DNA of 35,629 bases from Dipetalonema caudispina (Eukaryota; Nematoda; Chromadorea; Rhabditida; Onchocercidae), in assembly GCA_013365325.1 (NCBI GenBank), contig JABVXV010000483.1:1-35629 (forward strand), given 5' to 3'. Under the pieces are notes generated by a model. It saw nothing but the letters and a program-made list of their open reading frames with translations, was not told where the DNA came from and did not search any database. The translations under genes and the position numbers were made by a program. Of the stretch, positions 12,801-24,100 are shown one piece after another. Position 1 is the stretch's first letter. Every line of letters begins with the position of its first letter.

Positions 12801-14113
12801 TGATTGATGGAGTCCAACTAGAATCGTTCTTCATTTCAATACTTTTTAATAAATTCCAGGTACTAAAGATGTTTTCTTCGCTTGCAGTGATATCATCAAA
12901 AGCGAAATTTGTACAATCAGTAAACTAATTATCAATGATTCCTGCACAAAAACCAAGAAGTCAAGAATCTACATTTTTTAATTCATCGACGATTAGTACA
13001 TCATCCTCATTGTCAACAGCGACAGAAACATATGATGCATTAGCAGAAGTTAGCTCTTTTTCCACGGTTCTTATTGGATATTCGTTTGTGATTATAGAAT
13101 TCTGTTCATCTACATTGCTGCATGCCATGTTAACTGCATTAACATCAAATACCGCGGCAGATGGGTTGGATTCATCAGACATAGTTCCACCTACAATGAA
13201 CTGATGTGACAAATTTTTAACCGTTTTTTACCAAGAAAAAAAAAATTTGGCAATTCCGAATAGTTCATGAAAATCTTATAAGGCTAAGGCAAAATCGCCG
13301 CATCAATTACTTTTTCCATGACTTATTTATTGCCATTACATCTGTTTCTGTGAAAAAATAAGTTGAAATAATTTCCAAAAAACGGCCGATTCGCCAATTT
13401 AAATTTCGTATAAAATCGTCCTGAATTCTCAATCAATTTTTCACTGTATACATACAGTCCAACCTGTTTCTCAACCTTTGTTTTCAAGAAGAGAATTAAA
13501 TCTCTATATTTCCTTTGCGTGGGTGTTTAATTACTTAATTTCCGATCTCATTTACTTTTCATAACTTTAAATAGTTTTCTAAAGTTGGATAATGAACTGT
13601 GATAACCTGTTAGGAATTTGGCAGTTGGTGTAGATGTCGCAGCTTCCATGGGATGCATGCAAAATGAAGGTACTGCTTCGGTGATAGCATCGGTCTCTGA
13701 TCGAACGTTGGTCATGAAATTAGTTGGAATAGTTTCCGCCACGAATATCACATCGTTATCATCAGCTAATAAAAAAATAAGCTCATTTAATGGGCTTGAT
13801 GGTGTGATTTTTGCTAGAGTCTAAAGAGAAAATTCTACAGTTTTACTACCTTTTACTTAATACATCTTTAAAATCAATCATTCCATCATATATTTTCGGA
13901 AGTGAGTGTAATTATTTCAGAGAAATGCAAATAAAACATTAGATAATATAGGACTAATATACATTTACAGAGAAATGATTCACCACATTTTTGCCGATTT
14001 TTATTGTCATTGTCGCTTGCATTATTAGCAAAGCATCCAAATCCTAAAAATTGTATTTCATCGTCATCATTGTTCACCTTCACTTTTCCAAACATAAATG
14101 CGGTGGCGTTACG
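6802..14113 (-). CDS. Large C2H2 zinc-finger protein, C-terminal part (possibly lin-13-like)
   Basis: Exons traced on the minus strand, phases compatible: 14113-13969, 13765-13607, 13190-12973, 12725-12628, 12266-12128, 12044-11802, 11624-11490, 11260-11029, 10914-10841 (3' end uncertain), 10717-10463, 10304-10173, 9909-9856, 9708-9580, 9508-9241, 8934-8802, 8520 to about 8455, 7985-7879 (frame uncertain), 7464-7336 and 6909-6802 with a TAA stop. The first four exons are acidic, each with a SUMO-interaction-like motif. Fingers follow: CSQC, CRLC, CERC, CSKC and CKNC, several split between exons; then a Ser/Pro/Ala-rich linker (11260-9580) that holds one CPTC pair; then CARSGC, CLEC, CPLC, CKLRF and CKIC. 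The C-terminus ends PVPDNARI. This is probably a nuclear DNA- or chromatin-binding protein. It most likely continues the gene at 27626-15173, because the 15173 donor and 14113 acceptor are both phase 0. The alternative is a separate gene starting at the ATG MFGKVKVN in the first exon. Joins between 8800 and 7300 are the weakest. Confidence 0.8.
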
Positions 14114-14154
14114 CTGCAAAGATAAATTACTGATCAATGCAGAATTATCAAGTG

Positions 14155-14184
14155 TCGCGAAAGTTATTCGAATAACTTTCGCGA
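14155..14184. promoter_or_regulatory. Perfect 30-bp palindrome
   Basis: The arm TCGCGAAAGTTATTC is followed at once by its exact reverse complement with no spacer. It lies 42 bp upstream (minus-strand sense) of the acceptor at 14113. Each arm ends in TCGCGAAA/TTTCGCGA, which resembles an E2F-type site. It could be a dimeric protein-binding site or an intronic hairpin; its role is unknown. Confidence 0.55.
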
Positions 14185-14292
14185 AGAATGGAATAATACA
14201 TCTCTTGTAATTAAAGTAATTAATGTTTCGTTTAGTAATGAACCAGTCCACTTCATTCTTAGCAAAAATCATTTAACTCAATAACAATTATG

Positions 14293-14570
14293 CTTAAGAT
14301 TAAGGATTTATCATATGTTAATTTGGCAGTTCTTTGTCTAATTAACTTTGTTTATGATTTATCACACTTCAATTTGACAATTCTTTGTCTAAATTACTCA
14401 CTTACAACCTTGTTTACGATTAAGGATTTATCACATTTCAATCTGCTAATTCTTTGTCTAAATTAACCTTGTTACCATTTCAATTTGGCAGTTCTTTGTC
14501 TAAATTAATCTTGTTTATGATTTATCACGTTTTAATTTGGTAATCCCTTGTTTAAACTCTGCTTATGATG
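14293..14570. repeat. Degenerate minisatellite, five copies
   Basis: Five imperfect copies of a unit built on AATTTGGCARTTCTTTGTCT, usually preceded by a GATTTATCACATTTC-like stretch and followed by AAATTAACCTTGTTTA. Core starts are near 14321, 14371, 14441, 14482 and 14533, so the period is irregular (41-70 bp). The last copy is the most diverged. Confidence 0.85.
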
Positions 14571-15172
14571 GTAAACCCCTCCTACTTCTCACACCTATAT
14601 ATGTCATGAAAAACCGTTTAAAGATATACATAAACCCAAAAATTAAATCTGACTCTCCAACGATCGGTCAACTTCACCTACTGTTAAAATCTCTCGTGTT
14701 TTCTACCAGTTGCTCGTATTATTCATCTGTTAATCGAATAAATTCTACGTTAACGCTTAATTTCGATACATCAAGTAGTCTAACTTTAGTTACTTCTGAA
14801 GGCGTAGGAAAGAAAAAAATAAAAAGTGATGCGAAAAAGAGAACATTTTAGCTTCATATTCATCTTTAATTTGTTACTGAGAATTTCAATAAGTCCCACT
14901 TTGTACTATATTTTCATCTTTTCTGGAAGATGCAGAATACTGAGATCCAATCCTTGAAATTTACGCTCAGAAAAGCCAGTGATATTTAAAACTGAATGAA
15001 AAGTCCTAAGCTAAACTTTCACTTCAATATATGCAGAACTCAACAAAAAACTTCCAAGCAGATTAATGCGATCACTATAAAAGACAGTTAAAAATATAAA
15101 AATTTGACTAAACTGAACTTAATCATTAAACTCATACAATTTCTGTTTTATTTCTCCTGGAAGGTTACTCAC

Positions 15173-18100
15173 TTCTTTCGATGGAACATTTGTGTTCATA
15201 TTACTGTGCATGACGTTCGACGTAGGAAACGATAGAACATTTTCCGGCGTGTCCAGCCTAACCAGTTGCCTTTTGCCATTCACAGTAATCCGATGTGACA
15301 TCACGTGGGAAAAAAGCTGATCCTTCTTGAAAAGAAACTTCATAATTATCAACAAAAAAAGAAAAAAAAAATCAGATGCATTCATACACTTAATAAAGTA
15401 ATACTTGGCATTCTGCAAAATACCAATTACATACCGAAAACAAGTACTTGTTGCAAAGCAGACAAAAGTCCTTCATCGAATTCAAATGGATTTCAAAATG
15501 CTTTTCGAATTCTTCTACTGTGAATAGCGCACCAATTCCACATGAACATTTTAACAGTACATTACACGAGTGCTTCCTAAATGCACTACAGGTGTAGAAT
15601 TTCCGAGAACATTCCGAACACCCGAATCTGAAATGAAGTATCGAAATTAAATCTTTGGCAAAAAAAAAATCGCAATATTATTTGGTTCGCAAATGAAGCT
15701 ATAATGAAAATCTCGATAATATAGTCATAAAGAACAAGAACTATGAATGTTAAAAGTTTACATGACTGAAAATCAGATTTCAACATTTACTATATGTTGC
15801 CAAGCGAAAAGACATTTATAAAAAAAGCACCAACAATAATATGTTATTCTAATCTAAAAATAACAGAAACAAATTATTTGCAATCCCAGCTTTCCTCCGA
15901 GTTCTTACTTCCAAAGAACTTTTTTCAATGAATTAACCTTTCAAAAACCATGCGATGTTCCCTGACACGATGTTTCTTCAGTTTCTCAGGTGAATATACA
16001 GCGCCATCGTTGCAAAGGAAGCATACCTGGGTACCACTGCACGCGTACAAAATATGTCGGATCATTTGTTCTTCGCAGCGTTTGATTGATAGCGGCGTAG
16101 TTGATTCACAAGAAGATAAACTGCGGCAGAGACTACATACTATTTTCACACCCTGAAACAAAATCCCGAACTTGAGCATAATTTCCTTCATTGCATGCAA
16201 AAACCAAATTTACTCGAAATTAAAGGGGATGTTTTGACCTTTTTCATGAGATAAAATACCTAAACATGGCTTCCCGTTAACATATAATACTATTTGTATG
16301 TGATACATTCTTCAAAGATAGAGCAGATTTTACTTACAAAACTTTAATAATGTAATGAAGTGGTAAGAATATAAAACTAAAGAGAAACCGCCTTAACCAG
16401 TAGAAGGAAGGAGTTGCTTCCAGCAGATAAGTGATGGTGACAATTTAGTGTTTTAATAAGATTTCAACAAAAAACATGGTTGAAAGGCTGTAGTCAAGTT
16501 ATTGGATTTAAATCACAATATTTCAAGTTATAATAATAAAAGAAGGAAGGGATCCGAAAATCCGAAAAGACAAGAAGATATGCAGAATGTTTTTCCAACG
16601 AACCATAAATCATAACGAACTGGGAAAAAAAATTTCAAATATTCACTTTTGGTTGGAGTGATTTAACAGTGTGTTTAAATAACAGGTGCTCAAAAAGTTC
16701 GCCGACGGTATGAATCGGACAGTGGTCTCGGAAGTACATACAAACAGGACAACAGCTCCATTGTTCCGGATGTTTCTGCAGATGAATATCATATTCTGCT
16801 CGGTTTGGGAAATCCAATTCGCAAAGAGCACATAAAAAAGTCTGAAAAATATACTTACTTCTGAACGTTTGGAAGATTTGAAAAAGACAGTATTTGAGTT
16901 TTGTTAAATTTTTTCCAGTCTTAGTGTAAATGCAATATGATTAAAAAATAAGTAAACAAAACAAAATGAAACGTGGCCAAGAAAAATCCGTAAAATTCTG
17001 GGATTATGTGAATTTTCTCTCCAACTATTAAAATCGCAAACATTTACATCTGTAACAGCAGATTCCGCATAACTTGTATTTCTCACTGAAGAAATGGATG
17101 AATGCAACATATTTTCTGTCACAAAATTAGCATGAGTTTTGACTGCCTGTAAATCATTTGGATAAAGCACCCTTACAAATAACACAAAAGCAAAACGCGC
17201 CATAACACATCGGAAAATAAGAACCACATATCAGCTCACCAACTTATCCACTAATGTCTTCCTCAACTTTGCAGCATCCATTAAGGTCAATTTCTTCCAA
17301 ATAAACATCGGATTTATCTGAAAAAATATTTGGACCAAAAAAAGTGCTACAGCCGTATTTTTTAAGATAGGAATAAAGTGTTGAAAATACTAAACATCAC
17401 TTTTAAATGCAGCAGTGTTTTTCCAGTAAAGCAGCTGATTGCAAATCTATTTTAAGAAATAAACTGCAATTAAATTAACTCCTTAAAGCAATAGATGAGG
17501 GTTGCCGCGACCGATTACTTCCTATGAGTTTCAGTTTTCTAGTTATTAACTGTCAGCATACTTCTGTACTCGCTGCTGAGTGCAAAAGCTTTTTTTGAAA
17601 CCACAGAATTATAAGCATGATGAATCAAACAATTATTACCTGCTGGCTTTTTTGATTGATGTATATGCTTGTTTTATGACAGTGCAGTAAATGATAGAAG
17701 TAGCGTTCGGGCGTGAGTAAAAGAAAACTGCAAATTGGACAGCGTGGAAAAAATTCCCCATCCGAACCTTAAAAAATGGTTCGTACTACAAGGATCTTCA
17801 TAACTGAATATATTAAATTTTACTGAATCCAGCAAGAATTTATGTGGAACTCAAAACTCAAATGAAGTAGAAAATATAAGACTACAACGCTCGTTCAACA
17901 TACATTTTCGAGGCCATTTTTGACAAGCAGCCAAATGGGATAAAAGACACTGTTTTTCAACAAAACCACTTCCACATTCTGAACACAAATGCAGGTGGGA
18001 ATGAACGAAATGATTTGCTAACTGCTGCGATGAGTCGCTAGCTACCTTAAATATCAATATATACACATTTTCCAACCAAAAACATTCTTAAAACAACGAG

Positions 18101-21100
18101 ATTCAAAGAAAGAACACATATTTCTGCAATTGGCAGTTATAGTGAATTTAAAACAAAATTTGCAACGACTGTGTTTGGACTGAATATTTTTGGAAATGAT
18201 TTGCTGGTTCGAGGTTTCTCAAACTTTCACCAAATCAATGGAGAAGCAATTATGAAACTCTACCTAACCACCAAACTTCGCTATGATGTGAGGATTTTGC
18301 TATAAGCAATTTTTTCATCAGTATCCTCACATACTCTTCAGAAAGTTTCCAGAAAAAACGGACGTAGTGTGATTAGATAGAGAGAGAGAGAAATAAAGAC
18401 GTTCCTGGAAAAATTAAGCCGTATCCTCAACGATAAATATGGATACTTAAACCAAGTAGACAACTTCGGTACATGCCCCCTTTAAGGAAAACTGTTCACT
18501 CTACTCAAGATCATATATAAAAAGATTTTAAAATTGGCAGGAACTTAAGTTTTCCACTACTGAAAATAAGGTAATGAAGTGAGAAAGCTTACAAAGCAGA
18601 CTATACAGATAAATTTCCCCGTCACTGCTAAACTTTGTGGTGGCTCCATGAAATCCTGAATTAAAGTTGATCGTGCCTCAACTGACATTGAAGTTGCCTA
18701 AAAATATGAATGAAAAGGACGAAATTAATTAAAGCATCGACTTTCACCATGTAAATTTCATTTAACAATACCAATACCTACTACCACGTTTTCAGTTCAC
18801 AGTGCACAAAATGGAAAGGAAAATCTACTAAAATCATACCTGGAGATTTTCTGTTGCATGGATGTTTGAAGTAACTAATCTTGTGCTACTCCCTGTAATG
18901 AAAATTTGAAAGTAATAAAGATGAAACTCTCTTTAAAAAGTGAAAGTGAAATTTCAATGTAGTCCATAATTTTTATTTTTGAACCTTTTGGGAATTTTTT
19001 GAAGATTGAAACGCCATTTGTGATTTTTCTTTTTGTAATAAAAGAATCTACGAATGACCAAAGACTGTGCACATTTGTATCTTAATGGATAACTAGGAGT
19101 AAAAGTTAAAAAATTTCTGTACCTTTCTTAAACGATTCTGATGAAGAATTATCATTAACCAGAGGAGGTGACTGAGGCCTTCTGTCGTGACGCAGTTTAA
19201 AATCGCCTGTTGGCGTTAAGTTCAACTTTAAATTTATCCTTGTGGCAATATCAAGTTTTACACTTTTGGTGGTTCTCGATGGGATATATTCCATGATGCC
19301 AACAGCTCTGTGGCTTTCTACAATTAGAAATTTTGGATAAATATGCAGGATGCGATTTATGAGACCGCAAAAAAGTTAATCTTTAGAAGGCAACTAACCT
19401 GGAATATTATAATATGCAAAAACGCCATGATCCAGAGCCAAGTGTCGTCGTAAGCTAGCGATTGAACAGGATGTCACCTCACATTCCGGACAACTGATTC
19501 TACCATTTGGAGAACAATGTGACTGAGTTAGCCGGATAACCTGAAGTAGCCGAACAATGTTTTGAAAAGTTAGATTTTAGTTCCAATAATGCTTCTCAAA
19601 AAAGAATTTTTTTCGACAAATTGTTTTTGTCGCCTATCAAACGGTCAGATAGCAAGCATTGAGATAACTACACCAATGACTAACAATTTTGCTGTCCGTC
19701 AGGTCAAAATGCTTTTCTGGATCCGGAGATTCAACGTCCTTCTGCATACAAATCCGAAGATGTTTCAGTGTGTTCCGGTCACCAAGATGAAGACCTTTAC
19801 ATTTAACACAAATGAAGACACTGAAAACATGAAGAATTGGAAAGACTAATAACTCTTAGTTATTTTTGAATACAGTGCCAGAAATTTCTTACCTATCATC
19901 AATAACTGCGCCAGTCGTTGTATCCAGAATGGAATCTTTCTTGTCGACATAAAGTCGTCCTTCTCGGGTGAACTTCTCTACGAGTGACTTCATAAAAGAA
20001 TTCTTCGCTGTTAATGATTTTGGTTCACGTTTAGATTTTATGCATCGGCAAAGACTGGATCGTAGTGGTTTAGTTATTAGCTAAAAAAGAAAATTAAATG
20101 AAAAAATAGAAGGAAACGAATAATCAATACAATACCCAAATCGCTTTCGCTCTTTACGTAATAAGTTGACATTCTTTTACAATGCAAATCTACTTAAAGA
20201 AGAAAACATGTTAAAAACGAGTAGCTACGGTAACCTACTTGTTTTGCTTGTCTACAGTAATAACACAAATCCTGATCAGTTCCTTTGCTGACTTTTTTCG
20301 ACTTTTTTTTATCATTAGTCGGTCTAGTTTTTTCGTTCAATATCGACTTTTCATATGACTCATCCTCGTCATCAGAGAGCTGAAAAATACGGAGATATGG
20401 GCCAGCTGAACGGTAAAGAGGATCAACACTGAATGAACTCCAATGAAATAAAAAACCCAGTGAAAAAAGCCAAAACTCAATATAACAGAAGCTTCATTCC
20501 ATCTAAAAGTAATCATTTTGGTAATACGTAAAACAAAAATGAAAATTAACATCTTTGGATTTTTCCACTCTCGATAACTCTGTCATATCAGAACCAATTA
20601 TTTTCTGCAATGAGGGCCCCATTTTAAACGTTGTTTCGCGAGAAAAAGCTGGCGGCCAAAACGTTGCCTTATTTAATAGGCCCGTCATCGAATGTATTTC
20701 ACCAAGATGAGATAATAAGTGATCCCTGAAATATCGCTATTGAAATCTACGCAGACGAAAGAAAATCTCTTCCTCTCATATTACATTTGTAGTGCATTTC
20801 GTAGACTACAAACCGAAATGCACCAAAATTTTATAATAATTTAATAAAAATTTATAGTTACAGCGCTACTGACCATGATCTTAATAGTTTACCTAAAAAA
20901 ACAATCAGTAACATAGAAGCGCGGGCACACCGGACATTTCAATTTAATCACTTCCCCAGAATGTTCACTTAATTGATGTTTCTCGATATCGGCAGCAGAG
21001 ATAAACTTGTGTGAGCAAAATTTACACTGCAGTGGTATTCCATACATCATCGCGCAACCTTTTATTGTTACATATTCCACCTCAGCAGGCCGAACAGCAA

Positions 21101-24100
21101 ATAATGTAATACATGATACTAATTTGTCTGTACTGTGATAGCTCTGAAATTTAGTTCGAGATTCTAACAGTAATTGTGATTTCACAACTTTAACTGTTAA
21201 TGACTAGAACAACATCGCATTACTTCAAATATTTGCATCTGTAGTCATCTGATTCCGAATAACCTTCCCAAGATATGGTGTAAAATATTGGCATTTATTT
21301 TCCCGTATAAATTAAAGCAAAGTAAACCACTTGATAGAGCAACCATTAAGAGAAATGAGAATCTACTTTATATTTCACTGAAAACTAACCAAAAAGCGTT
21401 GCAGTTTTATGTGCTTTTTATCACCGGATGAATTACTCAAAGATGATAAAGGCACCTGGAGATTGCATTCAGCACAAATCAATGTATGCATTGCAAATGT
21501 CATTTCCAACTGAAATTTAAAGAATCCGTAAAAAGACTGTGCATTCAAAACAACACCGAATTTTTTTACATATAATATGATCTCTTCTACTCAGCGAAAA
21601 TCTCAAATATTATCCCATTAATATGAATTTCCAAAACGACAGGCAAGAGAACAACTTGCACAAATATATATGCATCTATAATTATATTGGCTAAACCAAT
21701 ATAAGCAAACAGCCCGGCAAAATTACCGAAAGACAATTAGTCGTGTCAGCTACCTACACTTAAAAAACCAAAATGTATAGTACCTTTGCTTCCTGGATCA
21801 ATAATTGTAGCATGAACTGCGTGAATTCTGGACAACAATGCTGTTTTAGTTGTTCGAGCGAAGTGAATCCTTCCAAACAGTAATGGCATGCATATACGTA
21901 CATATTATGGTGACCATACAGAATATGCATCTAAGAATTTTAGAATTAAACGAGTGGTATGCACCGTCCTCCACACAAGAGTCCATAAGACATTTACCTA
22001 AGACAGGAGAATCAACTAGATAAAAGATGGGAGAGAAAACAGGGAACAGGAATCAGTGAAGCAAGAAAAGGTAAGGGTAAAATACTATTACAATCTTACA
22101 TACTGCCTCCTGTAATATCTACCAGATTTTCCAGTTCAAGATTTCAAAATTTCACTACTTTGCTACTTACAAAAAAAAAATCCAAAGGTTACTGAAGCTT
22201 TTATATACAGTTATTATATTGTTTTCTTAACTAAATACTACTTACAATGTGCTGTTGGCTAAAAAAAGTAAGAAAGACATATGGTAAATTCTACGCAATC
22301 GTACTATTTGAAATTGTAACCTGTAAAGTGTCGTCTTTCAAGATCGCGTTTTTGCAAAACGGACATCGGACCCGTTTACAATGGGTACGATGATGTTCAT
22401 TTTCTTTCTGTTTTTTGGCCCATGCCGACATGAACCTGAATTCGGTCAAGGGCATGGCTGGCAACGAACGGATCCATAGCATCTCTAAAAACAAAAAATA
22501 TTATCTAACTATAGAGCCATTTACGAAGTGCACTGGTTACCAAATACTAAGCTACAATTATAAAGGTTATCAAATCAAGTAATCGCCAATATACACAAGT
22601 TGATATTGATACTCCTATCAGGCTTCAACCTTCACGTAAAAGAAGTGTTCTAAAAACTTACTTGCTGCACTAATACTTTTCTCTGATCCACTATTTCGAT
22701 CAATCCTCATTTTCTGAAAAGTTTACCAATGACGTCAATCCCAAACATGGTCTCATATCTGCACGAAATTCTAAATATGTACTGCTTGGAAATGTCACGA
22801 CAATCAACTACGTAAAAAAATCTATCTAAAACTATTGAGATATTCTAAACTAGTGCTGGAAGAACGGTATTATCCTATTGACCTCTCTCTTACCAAAACA
22901 TATATATGTATATATGGGATGCTTAAAATGCAAATAAAATATATTAAGAATGTAAAACAATGCGCCAAGAGATTAAAGAAAGCACTTGAAAGCGTAAAAT
23001 CAAGGACAAAATTGCTATGGTTGGATAAGAGATAATGCGATTAAAAATCAAAGAATGATGAACCGACTTACCTCCAGTTCGGCTTTGTACTTCTCCTGAA
23101 TTTTACGTCGTGCCACAGTTTCGTATGTCAACCGTTCTTTTTCACTTAGCTGACACCACTGAAAGATCCTAGTATATGAAAAATATTTTCAAAATATTTT
23201 AAACATAATCTCGGAAAACAGCATTTTAAACTTGTAGCATCACTTCAGTGAAAAGACTTTCACTTATGAAAACATTAAGAAATTAAATATTTACCGTATA
23301 ACGCAAGACTTGCGAAACACATAGATCTAGATCTTTCGATTTATCGAAACGGTCGCTCTGATCATCGATTTTGTCACTTTAAAAACAAAAATGAAATTTG
23401 ATATCTGTCGTTGCATCACGCTGAATGTGGTTCTGCATTTGAGTGAAATACTGTAAGTTTTTATTCCGAATCTTTTAAGCACGCGATTTTACTTTTGTCT
23501 TTTAAGCTGATGAATGAGCAACTCCATGGACAAAGATTCCAAACTTTTACAGGACTCTTCCTGTCATGAATATGGATATCATTTATGCGTTCAGACTGCA
23601 TAACAGGCAGTGGAATTATACCAATAATTGGATGATATTTTGAATATTTAAGAATGTGACCATAATGCAATTTGGGCTCTCGCTCGTATGTCCATCGATT
23701 TTACTTGATGGAAATTCTAGGAAACTTTGCCCAAGTTAGAACTTGCACAAAATTTTTTGGAATTTCTATTCAACTGCATATAGAATTTGCGACCGTTACA
23801 AGGATTATTTTATCCTTATATTAAATCGCAAAACTTCCAAACAAAGTGAAACGAACTAATAGAATGTTATTACAAGAAGTCTGTTTTAACAGTTCAACCA
23901 CTGATAACACGGACCTTTTCAACTGTCCCACTAACAATTATTTCAAAATCTCTCCCGCGAATTGAAATTTCCTATACAATAATTTCAATCATACCAGATC
24001 TCATTTAATACAGCATCTGTCATAAGCCGAAGATATAATCGAAAGCCTCCACTGATATTTGCAAATTTGTCGAAATTGTACAAGCGACTGACAATCGTCC

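Larger units (their letters stand above)
14114..15172 (-). other. Gap between the two zinc-finger exon blocks
   Basis: Either a 1,059-bp intron or an intergenic spacer. It holds five degenerate repeat units and a 30-bp palindrome (both listed separately). It also holds a candidate exon at 14795-14719: a long pyrimidine tract and CCTTCAG acceptor, then VTKVRLLDVSKL... ending NVEFIRLTDE and TAA. If a phase-1 donor at 15205 and a tiny exon at 14991-14965 are used, the phases allow this to be the end of the first block as its own gene. Otherwise the first block runs through the 15173 donor into 14113. Confidence 0.45.

Noticed and set aside
12935..13204. Plus-strand Ser/Thr-rich ORF of 89 codons
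   Set aside because: It is the antisense shadow of the acidic zinc-finger-gene exon 13190-12973.
22835..23035. Plus-strand ORF rich in Lys (KQCAKRLKKALESVKSR)
   Set aside because: It lies wholly inside an intron of the minus-strand zinc-finger gene, has no homology that I recognise and no splice context.
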